The notes: a model not told the origin generated them from the letters alone. Positions 18,132 to 26,819 are shown, counted from the first letter of the stretch. The stretch: DNA of 40,765 nt from Rubripirellula obstinata (GCF_001642955.1 NZ_LWSK01000051.1:1-40765), one strand, 5' to 3'. Numbers and translations are program-made.

Positions 18132-18923
18132 ATGCAAGTCCTTCAAATCATCCTTCTTGCGGTCGTGCAAGGAATCGCTGAGTTTCTACCGATCAGTTCG
18201 TCCGGCCACTTGGTGATTCTGGGTGCCTTGATGGGCAACTTGACCGAATCGCCGACGTTGGAAGTCATCCTGCATGCTGGGACGCTCGGTTCGATCCTGG
18301 TCGTGTTCTGGCGAAGAATCCTGAACCTACTTTCCAGCGATCGACGCGTGATTCCGTTGCTGATTATCGGCACCCTGCCCGCCGTTGTGATTGGTTTGAC
18401 GATCAAAACACAGTTCGAGTCAATCCTGCGGAACCCGATGCTGGCCGGAGCGATGCTGTTGGTGACCGCGACGATGATGTTGATCCTAGGCAAGTTGAAA
18501 CCGCGCGACGGCGACTATCAATCGCTCAGCTACGTGGGTGCTCTGATCATCGGAACGTTTCAAGCGGTCGCCATCCTGCCGGGAATCAGCCGCAGCGGTT
18601 CCACAATCCTGGGCGGTCGATTGCTAGGACTCAAAAATGACGATTCAGTGACTTTCTCGTTTTTGCTAGCGATTCCCGCCATCTGTGGTGCCACAATCCT
18701 GACGCTTAAGGACGTTTACGAGCAGATCAGTGACGGACAAGGACTCGAATACTCGATTAGCCACTTGTTGATCGGTGCCGCCGTCTCGTTTTTCGTTGGC
18801 ATTATTGCCCTGAAATGGCTGATTCGGTGGAGTGAATCAAATCGGCTGCATTGGTTTGCTTGGTGGTGTTATCCGGCCGGCCTGGGCGTCTTGATCGCGG
18901 GCTATTTTGGTTATTTCAATTGA
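18132..18923 (+). CDS. uppP: undecaprenyl-diphosphatase UppP (BacA), 263 aa
   Basis: The integral-membrane phosphatase that converts undecaprenyl diphosphate to the monophosphate, which is then reused in peptidoglycan and O-antigen synthesis. Motif 1 is VVQGIAEFLPISSSGHL, with the catalytic Glu17 region. Motif 2 is LPGISRSGST, with the phosphate-binding Arg. The length (263) and about eight membrane segments are normal for the BacA type. No ribosome site is visible before ATG 18132. Members also confer bacitracin tolerance. The neighbouring DUF368 gene supports its role. Confidence 0.95.
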   Translation: MQVLQIILLAVVQGIAEFLPISSSGHLVILGALMGNLTESPTLEVILHAGTLGSILVVFWRRILNLLSSDRRVIPLLIIGTLPAVVIGLTIKTQFESILRNPMLAGAMLLVTATMMLILGKLKPRDGDYQSLSYVGALIIGTFQAVAILPGISRSGSTILGGRLLGLKNDDSVTFSFLLAIPAICGATILTLKDVYEQISDGQGLEYSISHLLIGAAVSFFVGIIALKWLIRWSESNRLHWFAWWCYPAGLGVLIAGYFGYFN

Positions 18924-18980
18924 TAAAATCCGTTTAATCGCTCGATTAAACTTGAAATTTGCATGGACGTTCGTTTAGTT

Positions 18981-18999
18981 TGTGGTACAATCGATCACA
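18981..18999 (+). promoter_or_regulatory. candidate lexA promoter with overlapping TGTG-N11-CACA inverted repeat
   Basis: TGGTACAAT at 18983-18991 is an extended -10 element (TGn plus TACAAT), about 80 nt before lexA. No good -35 is present. The TGTG...CACA arms (18981-18984 and 18996-18999) bracket the -10, where a LexA operator would be expected. Whether LexA binds here cannot be told. Confidence 0.4.
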
Positions 19000-19071
19000 C
19001 TGTCGTTGTAACCACTGGGCCCCCACTTTCAGTAGACAAAGTTGCCGGGGCGACCTTGCGAGGATGAATAG

Positions 19072-19671
19072 ATGTCGAACAACCTTACTGATCGCCAGCA
19101 AAACGTTTACGACATGCTTCGCGACCTAATCGTTAAACGTGGTTACGGACCAACCGTTCGTGAAATTGGTGAACACTTTGGAATCAAAAGTCCCAACGGT
19201 GTTATGTGTCACCTTCGTGCTCTCGAGCGAAAAGGGCTGATCACTCGCAGTCCCAATAAGTCACGTGCGATCGAGCTAACGCAAACCGCTGACCGAAGCG
19301 GTCACGCAATGCCGATGGCTGGAATCGTCGCAGCGGGCCCAACAACTTTGGCGTTGGAACAAAACGATCGTGTCGATTTTAGCGAGATGCTGTTCAAGGA
19401 TGATCGATTCATCTTGCAGGTCTCCGGTGATTCGATGATCGAAGCACACATTGCTGATGGCGATTATGTCGTCATTCAAAAAGCCGACAATGCAGAAACC
19501 GGCCAGATGGTGGTCGCGCAAACCAGCGATGGTGAAGCGACGCTGAAGTACTGGTATCCAGAAGGACACCGGATTCGTCTGCAGCCAGCCAACGCATCGA
19601 TGGAACCGATCTACGTTCAAGATGCCAAGGTTATCGGTATCGCCGTCGGCGTCGTGCGTTCGGGCATTTAA
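19072..19671 (+). CDS. lexA: LexA repressor / S24 self-cleaving protease, 199 aa
   Basis: The SOS regulator. The N-terminal winged helix shows REIGEHFGIKSPNGVMCHLRA (helix-turn-helix). The cleavage site is Ala88-Gly89 in VAAGP. The catalytic Ser121 is in VSGDSMIEAHIADGD and Lys159 in ATLKYWY, so the Ser-Lys dyad is intact and self-cleavage on RecA filaments is expected. Length and order are those of canonical LexA (about 200 aa). ATG 19072 is preceded by a GGCGACCTTGCGAGGA stretch containing AGGA as ribosome site. A strong terminator follows, so the gene is probably a single transcription unit. Confidence 0.96.
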   Translation: MSNNLTDRQQNVYDMLRDLIVKRGYGPTVREIGEHFGIKSPNGVMCHLRALERKGLITRSPNKSRAIELTQTADRSGHAMPMAGIVAAGPTTLALEQNDRVDFSEMLFKDDRFILQVSGDSMIEAHIADGDYVVIQKADNAETGQMVVAQTSDGEATLKYWYPEGHRIRLQPANASMEPIYVQDAKVIGIAVGVVRSGI

Positions 19672-19701
19672 GCAACCGGACGGAATTATTTTCCCAAACT
19701 C

Positions 19702-19780
19702 AATCCCAACCCGAATGCGTCAGCGAGGGATCTTGCCTGGTAGGGAATCCCTCGCTTGCGCATTCGGGTTGGGATTTTTT
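19702..19780 (+). terminator. strong intrinsic terminator after lexA
   Basis: A stem of about 29 bp (AATCCCAACCCGAATGCG ... CGCATTCGGGTTGGGATT, continuing with AGCGAGGGAT/ATCCCTCGCT) is followed by TTTTTT. It separates lexA from the psd gene. Confidence 0.9.
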
Positions 19781-19830
19781 GAGTCCAATCTTATAAAGTT
19801 ATCTGGGAACAATTCCTAAGCTTTCGACGC

Positions 19831-20721
19831 GTGGACGAAATTCTTTATCACGATCGGTACCTCGACAAAACCTGTCAAGAAAAAGTTTACGGGGACAGTG
19901 CTCTTCGCTGGACCTACGGAACATTGGCCGGTCGAATATCGCTGAACACGGTGGTCAAACGTACCTTGTTCTCGCACTGGTACGGTTGGCGAATGGACCG
20001 ACCAGGATCGCGCGAAAAGATCGCTCCATTCATCCAGGAATACGGTCTCGATCCCGACGAGTTTGTCGAGCATCCGGATCAGTATGGAAGCTTCAACGAA
20101 TTCTTCTTTCGCAAACTAAAACCAGACGCCCGGCCGATCGACGCTGATCCAAACTCGGCAGTGTTTCCGGCCGATGGACGTCACCTCTGCGTTCCTGATC
20201 TTGCGCAGTGCGACGGGCTGTTCGTCAAAGGCCAAATGTTTGACCTGCCGCAACTTTTGCAAGACGACGGGCTGGCCAAGCGGTTTTCAAACGGCAGTCT
20301 GCTGCTGTCGCGATTATGCCCCGTCGATTATCACCGGTTTCACTTTCCCGTTGCCGGCACGCCAGGCCCCACGCGGTTAATCAACGGGCCACTGTTTTCA
20401 GTCAACCCGATTGCGCTGCGACAAAACATTCACATTTTCACCGAGAACAAACGCTGCGTGACTGAATTGGAAACGGATTCGTTTGGCACCGTTTTGGTGA
20501 TGGAGATTGGTGCCACCTGCGTCGGCGGAATCTGTCAAACGTACGAACCCGGAACGGCTGTTTCCAAAGGTCAAGAAAAGGGCTTCTTTCGCTTTGGTGG
20601 CTCATCGACCATCATGATCTTTGAACCCGGAGCGATCCGATTCGATGATGACCTGATTCATCAATCCAGCATGCAACGCGAACTCTACGCCAAAATTGGC
20701 GACCACATGGGAACGACATGA
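19831..20721 (+). CDS. psd: phosphatidylserine decarboxylase proenzyme, 296 aa (GTG start)
   Basis: Makes phosphatidylethanolamine from phosphatidylserine with a pyruvoyl cofactor formed by self-cleavage. The GGSS motif (residues 256-259, in FRFGGSSTIMIFEPG) is one of the accepted forms of the cleavage site; Ser258 would become the pyruvoyl group. FNEFFFRKLKPDARPID and VDYHRFHFPVAG are conserved family stretches, and PADGRH supplies the Asp of the processing triad. The size fits the larger PSD type found in clostridia and fungi. GTG 19831 is the first usable start; no good ATG exists before the conserved region. The gene overlaps the next one by 4 bp, which suggests translational coupling. 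Confidence 0.9.
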   Translation: MDEILYHDRYLDKTCQEKVYGDSALRWTYGTLAGRISLNTVVKRTLFSHWYGWRMDRPGSREKIAPFIQEYGLDPDEFVEHPDQYGSFNEFFFRKLKPDARPIDADPNSAVFPADGRHLCVPDLAQCDGLFVKGQMFDLPQLLQDDGLAKRFSNGSLLLSRLCPVDYHRFHFPVAGTPGPTRLINGPLFSVNPIALRQNIHIFTENKRCVTELETDSFGTVLVMEIGATCVGGICQTYEPGTAVSKGQEKGFFRFGGSSTIMIFEPGAIRFDDDLIHQSSMQRELYAKIGDHMGTT

Positions 20722-22100
20722 AAAACAAAATTTCACCGGCCTCGACTGACCTTTATTTTCTGCCCGTCGAAACCCGCGTCCCGTTCAAGTTTGGCCGCGA
20801 AATCCTGACCAACGTCACCTGTGCTCGGGTGCGAATGGTAGTTTCAAACGACGAAGGACAAAGTGCCGACGGTTGGGGCGAGACACCTTTGAATGTGCAA
20901 TGGGCGTGGCCCAGCGATCTGACTTACGGCGAACGCAACGACGCAATGCTGGACTTTTGTCAGTTGCTGGCCGATGCCTGGTGCGAATCCGTTCCGCCAA
21001 GTCAAGCAATCGAAGTCGGCCATCAGTTTCTTGAAAACCGATTGCCGGCGTTGTTGTCTGAATTCAACGAATCACGATCAACCGAGGCGATGCCTTGGTT
21101 GGCGGCGTTGGTTTGCTGTTCCGCGTTTGACTTGGCGTTGCACGATGCCTACGCCAAACTGATTGGCTTGCCAGTTTTCGACACCTTCACGTCGGAATTG
21201 ATGGACCACGACCTGTCGCATTACCTCGAACCTGCCGCCGGCACCGACATCTCTTTCGCTGGCAAGTTCCCATCCGATTTTTTGGTTCCACGCAAAGACG
21301 ATCTGGTCGCCTGCCATCTCGTTGGCGGAAAAGACTTGCTGGACGATCAGGAACGACTGGGCGACGAACCTGACGACGGCTACCCGGTGACGTTGCCGCA
21401 GTGGATTGACCGCGACGGCCTGAAGTTTCTGAAGATCAAGCTTTGCGGAAACGATTCAGCCTGGGACATCGATCGCATTGTCCGCGTTGGCAAAATCGCG
21501 GTCGCCCAAGACGTGACTTGGTTGACCTGCGATTTCAATTGCACGGTGACAGAGCCCGATTATGTCAACGAGATTCTCGATCTGTTAAGAGACGAGCATC
21601 CGCGGTTGTATCAAATGATTTTGTATGTCGAACAACCGTTTCCGTACGAATTGGAACATCATCGAATCGACGTTCACAGCACCGCATCACGCAAACCGCT
21701 TTTCATGGACGAAAGTGCTCATGATTGGAAAATGATTCGGATGGGGCGAGAACTCGGCTGGAACGGCGTCGCGTTGAAAACATGCAAGACGTTGACCGGA
21801 GCGATCTTGAGTCTGTGTTGGGCGAAGGCACATGGAATGTCATTGATGGTGCAAGATCTGACCAATCCAATGCTGGCTCAGATCCCACACGTGCTGCTGG
21901 CCAGTCACGCTGGAACGATCATGGGCGTGGAAACCAACGGCATGCAGTTTTACCCCGACGCCTCTACGCCCGAAGCGGAAATCCATCCAGGACTCTATTG
22001 TCGCCGCAACGGAAAGATCGATCTATCAACCATCCAAGGCAACGGCTTCGGTTACCGAGTCGATGAGATCGAGCGAGAGCTTGAAGGGTTGAGTGTGTAG
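20718..22100 (+). CDS. enolase-superfamily (mandelate racemase / dipeptide-epimerase-like) protein, 460 aa
   Basis: A TIM-barrel enzyme of the enolase superfamily. The catalytic K-x-K is Lys239/Lys241 in FLKIKLCG. The Mg ligands are Asp272 (CDFN), Glu305 (YVEQP) and Asp331 (MDES). The second catalytic Lys lies in ALKTCKT (Lys354 or Lys357), the position used in Ala-Glu dipeptide epimerases and muconate cycloisomerases. The N-terminal capping domain is long, and an insert rich in Asp and Leu (about residues 150-215) makes the protein larger than the usual 350-400 residues. The chemistry (proton abstraction alpha to a carboxylate) is secure; the substrate is not. The ATG overlaps the psd stop (ATGA), an unexpected partner. 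Confidence 0.85.
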   Translation: MKNKISPASTDLYFLPVETRVPFKFGREILTNVTCARVRMVVSNDEGQSADGWGETPLNVQWAWPSDLTYGERNDAMLDFCQLLADAWCESVPPSQAIEVGHQFLENRLPALLSEFNESRSTEAMPWLAALVCCSAFDLALHDAYAKLIGLPVFDTFTSELMDHDLSHYLEPAAGTDISFAGKFPSDFLVPRKDDLVACHLVGGKDLLDDQERLGDEPDDGYPVTLPQWIDRDGLKFLKIKLCGNDSAWDIDRIVRVGKIAVAQDVTWLTCDFNCTVTEPDYVNEILDLLRDEHPRLYQMILYVEQPFPYELEHHRIDVHSTASRKPLFMDESAHDWKMIRMGRELGWNGVALKTCKTLTGAILSLCWAKAHGMSLMVQDLTNPMLAQIPHVLLASHAGTIMGVETNGMQFYPDASTPEAEIHPGLYCRRNGKIDLSTIQGNGFGYRVDEIERELEGLSV

Positions 22101-22122
22101 CTCAATATAGCAACGTAGCAAC

Positions 22123-22268
22123 GTAGGCCGGAACAAGCTTAGCGCAGTTCCGGCAATAGCATGTTAGGTTGTTGAATTGCCGGAACTGCGCTGTGCTTGT
22201 TCCGGCCTACGGTGTTACCGAACTTAGTCTTTGTAGGCCGGAACAAGCTTGGCGCAGTTCCGGCAATT
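22123..22268. repeat. palindrome 'GTAGGCCGGAACAAGC...' plus extra half copy
   Basis: The inverted arms GTAGGCCGGAACAAGCTTAG and TGTGCTTGTTCCGGCCTAC (22123-22211) enclose a second pair, GCGCAGTTCCGGCAA and TTGCCGGAACTGCGC. The left arm then recurs directly at 22234-22268. It fills most of the gap between the convergent epimerase-like and MscS genes. Confidence 0.9.
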
Positions 22269-22283
22269 GCGTTGATGGACGCT

Positions 22284-25200
22284 CTACGCCGACCGTGCCC
22301 GCGTTCGGCTCCGACGCGAATCGTCGCTTTGCGTTCGCATCTCAGGTTGCGAGGGCTGGCTTGACGTCAGCATGTTCTTTTCACGCAAGAACTTGCGAAC
22401 GGTACTTAGCAAGCTATCGCGGTACCTTTCCGCATTCTGACCTTCCTCGATCCAAGCTCGAACCTCGATCCGCTGCGAGCGTTGTCCGACGCAGACCAAC
22501 GTTGCTTGGGGTGCGGGCGTCAGCAGCACATCGGGCTGTTCGATGACCAATTCGTGAAGCGTTCGGCAAACGTCCGCAGAACGTATGTCCCGCTTCACTG
22601 CCACCTCGATCGGAATCACGCTCAACCGACCCGCTCCCATCCAGTTAACCACATGTTCGCTGACAAAGTTCTTATTCGGCACCACGACTTCGCGGCCTTC
22701 GTCATCCGACAAAACCGTCGTGCGAAGCTTCTGGAATGAAACTCGGCCCGTCACTTTGCCAACCGTGATCAGGTCACCAAGCTTGGCCGGTTTTTCAAAC
22801 AAAACAATCAACCCGCCAAACAGATTACGGACCATGTCCTGCAATCCGAACCCTAAACCGATGGTCAGCCCAACCGCCAACCACTGAATTGTTTGCCAGC
22901 GGACACCAATCAAGCTGCAAGCGATCACGCAGCCGATTCCAAACAACAAACATCGCCCCAGGACCAACGAAAAGTGCTCCATCGCTTCGTCGAACGAAAC
23001 GTGTTGCAAAACAAGTGCGTCGAAGAGGGCGGGCAACAACTTGGCTAGCTGGAAAGCGACAAACAGGGTCGCCGCGGCCATCAATAAATGCATCAAGCGG
23101 ATATCAGTCGTTTCCATCCGAGTCGCTGCAAGCGATGGGTTGCTGGAATCCAATGCCGCGACCGCAACTTCACTCTGGACCGACCAAACCACCGGGTTCC
23201 CCATCCGGACGTTCGGGAAAACATCGACCCACAACCAACCCAAGCAAACCAGTGCTGACAAGATCAGCACGCACTGGCACAGAAACGCCAGGTGATGTTT
23301 TAGTTCCAAAAAGTGTTCGCCCAAGGCACCCGTGACCGATTCATTGTCCGCCGGAATCTCGCCGTATTCGTCGAACCGACGCGGTGGAGGTGTCGCGCCG
23401 GTTAATCGCTGCCAACCATGCGCACAAACGATCTTGATCGCCGACCACAACGTCGCTGCAACCAAAACGCTGGTCATCGTCACGATCGCGCGTTCAATAA
23501 ATTCATTTGCCGTGAATCCGTAACCCATCAACGACAGCACAATCATCGCAGCGGGGAAGGCGATGCAGGCCAAGTACATCAAAAACCGCAGGCGGTGAAC
23601 GACTTTGCTGCCATACTTCGCGATCAGCGGTTCCAGGAAACCACCCTTGGGCTTCAGCGACAAATGTGCCGTCCAAGCGACCAACAACATTGCCAAAATG
23701 AACACAAGCCGAGCCAGCGATCCTCGCCACATCCCATGATCGACTGCACCCATGACTTTGACGGTGTATGCAGCAACGACTAGCCCGAGTCCGATGACCG
23801 ACAAAAACCGCAGTGCGTTGGTGCGTCGTGGCAAATCGATTTCGACGTGCTTGTCCAAGTATCCATAATTGCGAAGCAGTTGCCGCGGAACCTCGATCGC
23901 AAACGCGACCAAACTAGCCGCATAAAAACCACCCGATGCATCGAGAGTCGCTTCAGAAACAATCCCCGAACCCAACCAACGCGCAATTACGTAAAAGACC
24001 GCTGGAAATGCAATCGCAACCAGCACGGTTAAAAAGCCAGCAGCAACCTTTCGCCATTTCGCGGCAACTTCACGCATTCGTTTTCGGTTTCCAATGCCGA
24101 TCAACCATGACTTGGCTCGCCAGCGGACGATCAGAATCAGTACCAAACCGATCAGCAAAGACAAACTGCCAGTTGCACTGGAATCGATTTTCCGTTGGAG
24201 CGTTGGACCAAAGTCTTCGCTGCGTCGAAAATTGAACAAGGCACCAAATCCGCCGCCAAGATTTCGGAAGTCAGCGATGCTGGCCGGTTCATCGCTGGGG
24301 ATCCACATCACGTGACGATCGATCAGCTTGCGATAATCGTCCGTCAACTGGTTGGATGCCGTCGTCGTTGAATCGAGCTCGCCAAGCTTTTCGCGGTAGT
24401 CGCGATATCCTTGACCGAGAGCTTGCAACCATTGCCCGCGGCGGACCAACAAATCGTGGACCTGAGAAGTGAGGTGACTGTTTTGCCGATTGTTGGAATC
24501 CAGATTTGCATCGGCCAGAACCTGTGCTGATTGGACGACCGCATCGGATCCGTCGTAGCGAACCATTTCAAGTTCTAGCTGCTGCTGTCGCGAACGTTTC
24601 AATTCTTCGTCGGCGAACAAAATCTCTGAATCGATGACTTTCCAGCGGTCCAATTGCTCGCGTTTTTGCTGCAGCAATAATCCGACCGTGGGCGTTAACC
24701 CGTAATTGTTTAGCTTGGTCGTCGCGTCTTCAAAATCTTGCGTGGTTGCAAACAGTTGTGCGTTGGCGTCGTGTACTCGCGTGGCTAATTCGTTGTACGA
24801 TTCAGCCAGGGCGATCCATTGGTCAGCGAAGCTTGCGTTTTCTAAGCAGACGTCCGCAACCACCGGAGCCGATGTTTCCGCTCTTCGTCTGAGTTGATCA
24901 GCCGCCCGCAGAGCTTCTTGGATCGCTTCGATTCGGTAGGGAGATCGACGTTGTTCAAAGGGGATTTGTTGTCGATCGTTGGTCTGCGAAAACGGATTCT
25001 CAGCCGAATAACGCGAGCGTGAATCGTACAGTTTGGTACTAGCCAGTTGCGTGTCATCATCAAGTTGGATGAACGATTGCCGATTGTCGCGACGCATCGT
25101 TGGCATGCGTCGGTTGTTCGACGAAGCAGTCGGAATTGCTTCGGAGATAATCCGCGAAGGAGTCGATAGCGTTGTGGTTGGTTGCGACGTGACGGGATAA

Positions 25201-25496
25201 GAATGAGTCGGGTAAGAGGTGACGCCATTCTGGATGACCGGATGTGTCGGCGTTGACGGACCGATCACCCGTTCAGAAATGATCTGTTCTGAATAAACGT
25301 GCGGTGAACTAGCCGGATAAGAATGAACAGGATACGAATTGACCGGATAGGAATTCGGGTAAACGATGTTCTGCGCTTGGCTGGATTGACCAACCAGCAT
25401 CAACAGCACGCCGACCAACATCAGCGATTTGAGTGGGCGTTTCAGCGTATCCAGCGTCTTGCTGGTGCGACCAAGATAGATCTTAATTGAGGTCAT
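22284..25496 (-). CDS. large mechanosensitive channel of the MscS/MscK type, 1070 aa
   Basis: The C-terminal MscS region (about residues 860-1000) shows GLTIGLGFGLQDMVRNLFGG, IVLFEKPAKLGDLITV, TTVLSDDEGREVVVPNKNF and VVNWMG, all characteristic of the pore helix and beta-domain. A signal peptide (about residues 20-41, ending SSQAQ) precedes a periplasmic region. That region begins with a Ser/Tyr/Pro-rich repeat (SYPVNSYPVHSYPAS, later TSYPTHSYPVTSQP) and continues with a long coiled-coil part. About ten membrane segments occupy 490-900. The layout is that of MscK/YbiO-like channels that release solutes during osmotic downshock. ATG 25496 begins the signal peptide; the open frame upstream is not supported. 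It is convergent with the epimerase-like gene. Confidence 0.85.
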   Translation of the reverse strand: MTSIKIYLGRTSKTLDTLKRPLKSLMLVGVLLMLVGQSSQAQNIVYPNSYPVNSYPVHSYPASSPHVYSEQIISERVIGPSTPTHPVIQNGVTSYPTHSYPVTSQPTTTLSTPSRIISEAIPTASSNNRRMPTMRRDNRQSFIQLDDDTQLASTKLYDSRSRYSAENPFSQTNDRQQIPFEQRRSPYRIEAIQEALRAADQLRRRAETSAPVVADVCLENASFADQWIALAESYNELATRVHDANAQLFATTQDFEDATTKLNNYGLTPTVGLLLQQKREQLDRWKVIDSEILFADEELKRSRQQQLELEMVRYDGSDAVVQSAQVLADANLDSNNRQNSHLTSQVHDLLVRRGQWLQALGQGYRDYREKLGELDSTTTASNQLTDDYRKLIDRHVMWIPSDEPASIADFRNLGGGFGALFNFRRSEDFGPTLQRKIDSSATGSLSLLIGLVLILIVRWRAKSWLIGIGNRKRMREVAAKWRKVAAGFLTVLVAIAFPAVFYVIARWLGSGIVSEATLDASGGFYAASLVAFAIEVPRQLLRNYGYLDKHVEIDLPRRTNALRFLSVIGLGLVVAAYTVKVMGAVDHGMWRGSLARLVFILAMLLVAWTAHLSLKPKGGFLEPLIAKYGSKVVHRLRFLMYLACIAFPAAMIVLSLMGYGFTANEFIERAIVTMTSVLVAATLWSAIKIVCAHGWQRLTGATPPPRRFDEYGEIPADNESVTGALGEHFLELKHHLAFLCQCVLILSALVCLGWLWVDVFPNVRMGNPVVWSVQSEVAVAALDSSNPSLAATRMETTDIRLMHLLMAAATLFVAFQLAKLLPALFDALVLQHVSFDEAMEHFSLVLGRCLLFGIGCVIACSLIGVRWQTIQWLAVGLTIGLGFGLQDMVRNLFGGLIVLFEKPAKLGDLITVGKVTGRVSFQKLRTTVLSDDEGREVVVPNKNFVSEHVVNWMGAGRLSVIPIEVAVKRDIRSADVCRTLHELVIEQPDVLLTPAPQATLVCVGQRSQRIEVRAWIEEGQNAERYRDSLLSTVRKFLREKNMLTSSQPSQPEMRTQSDDSRRSRTRARSA

Positions 25497-25629
25497 CGTG
25501 ACCGCTTTGCCTGATGGGGGAGTCGTGCGAAGAGAATCCTGTGAAACATAGATAGGAAAATTCGGCAGCAAATTCCACCCCGATCGTGGACCTGGCAAGT
25601 TTCGCAGTTTCACGGTCTGCGGGCTTTTA

Positions 25630-25730
25630 GGGCAAAACGATGGTGGGGCAAAACGATGGTGCGCTGTCTTTCGGTTCGTATTTCACACGATGGCTGCGCA
25701 CCATCGTTTTGCCCCTCCATCGTTTTGCCC
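25630..25730. repeat. inverted repeat built from four GGGCAAAACGATG units
   Basis: Two direct GGGCAAAACGATGG units are followed, after a short loop, by two reverse-complement CCATCGTTTTGCCC units, giving a long hairpin. The same unit brackets the rpn array at 38393-40274. This copy is 13 kb away and not next to a nuclease gene. Confidence 0.9.
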
Positions 25731-25762
25731 AATTCTTTTTTGCGATCCCTCTGGCGCGTAAC

Positions 25763-25792
25763 GCCGTAACTCGCTTCACTCGCTACGGCCTA
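25763..25792. repeat. short copy of the GCCGTAACTCGC...GCTACGGCCTA palindrome
   Basis: Matches the right half of 15304-15377. It ends 8 bp from the stop codon of the GTPase gene. Confidence 0.75.
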
Positions 25793-25799
25793 CTTTGGT

Positions 25800-26756
25800 T
25801 CATTCCATTTCGCGTGACTTGCGTTGGGCTCGTTGTTTGTCTCGGAAACGTTTTTTGCGTTTTAGATCCCTTTCGCTTGCCTTGGCTTCTTTTTCCGCGA
25901 CCTCGCGGGCGGTTTCAGCTCGCTCGTACGCCATCATCTTGGGCGTTTCCAGGGTTAGGCGTCCGAATTCTCCGCTGCGAAGTTCGGTTACCAGGATCCG
26001 TGACGCTCGGTCGATGTCCACCATATTGCTTTTGCCCAAACAACCGCGCCGGCGACCGATCGCTTCGATCGCTTCCAATTCAGTCTTGGGTGTTTCGTCC
26101 AGATCGTAGCGAGCGACGAAACGATCCGGGTATTCGGCCAGCATGTATTTTGCCGCGAAGAAACCGATGTCGGCGTAATCCATCGCGGTTTCTTTTATCG
26201 TGCCCAACAACGCCAATCGGTAACCGCTGCGAGCGTTGTGGACGTTGGGCCACATCATCCCGGGCGTGTCCAGCAACGTGATGCCGTCACCGATGATCAC
26301 TTTTTGTTGTTGCTTGGTGACCGCAGGCGTGTTGCCCGTCTTGGCTACCTTTTTACCGGCGAGGTAATTGATGATCGTTGACTTGCCAACATTTGGGATG
26401 CCCACAATCATGGCCAAAATCGACCGGTCTTTTCGATCGACCGCCATGCGTTTGATGATTCGTTTGATCTCGCGAATCGTGGGCACATCTTCGGTCGTGG
26501 TCACGTGCGCACGAACATGCTCGGTATCGTTGAAATGCTGTTGCCAAACTGCCGTCATCGACTCGTCCGCCAAGTCGCTTTTGCAGAGCAATTTCAAACA
26601 AGGCTTATCGCCACGCAATTCCGCCAGCAACGGATTCTCGCTCGAATAGGGAATCCGAGCATCCAGCACTTCAATCACGACATTGACCTTCGGCAACATC
26701 GACTGCATTTCCAGCCGAGCCTTGTGCATGTGGCCAGGAAACCATTGGACTGTCAT
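25800..26756 (-). CDS. YlqF/RbgA-type circularly permuted GTPase (ribosome assembly), 318 aa
   Basis: The start MTVQWFPGHMHKARLEM and the permuted order of GTPase motifs identify the YlqF/RbgA family, which helps assemble the 50S subunit. The G4 position comes first (CKSD, residues 58-61), then G1 GIPNVGKST (119-127) and G3 DTPG (163-166). G4 is normally NKxD; here Asn is replaced by Cys, which may weaken guanine specificity or reflect a lineage variant. The C-terminal tail (about residues 270-318) is extremely Lys/Arg/Glu-rich and probably binds rRNA. ATG 26756 is chosen because the family begins at this point; the open frame upstream lies in repeats. Confidence 0.88.
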   Translation of the reverse strand: MTVQWFPGHMHKARLEMQSMLPKVNVVIEVLDARIPYSSENPLLAELRGDKPCLKLLCKSDLADESMTAVWQQHFNDTEHVRAHVTTTEDVPTIREIKRIIKRMAVDRKDRSILAMIVGIPNVGKSTIINYLAGKKVAKTGNTPAVTKQQQKVIIGDGITLLDTPGMMWPNVHNARSGYRLALLGTIKETAMDYADIGFFAAKYMLAEYPDRFVARYDLDETPKTELEAIEAIGRRRGCLGKSNMVDIDRASRILVTELRSGEFGRLTLETPKMMAYERAETAREVAEKEAKASERDLKRKKRFRDKQRAQRKSREME

Positions 26757-26819
26757 GGGGGAGTTCTCTTGGGGTGGCAGTGTATTGGTGGAACTCAAAT
26801 CAGCCGCGAAGCGGTGACA

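Larger units (their letters stand above)
25497..25799. other. intergenic region with two repeat elements
   Basis: Holds the presumed MscS promoter near 25500-25620, then the GGGCAAAACGATG hairpin and a half copy of the GCCGTAACTCGC palindrome. No gene is seen. Confidence 0.6.

Noticed and set aside
22284-22420. Truncation of the MscS gene by the adjacent palindrome
   Set aside because: The MscS domain is complete and the stop lies outside the repeat, so the repeat only borders the gene.
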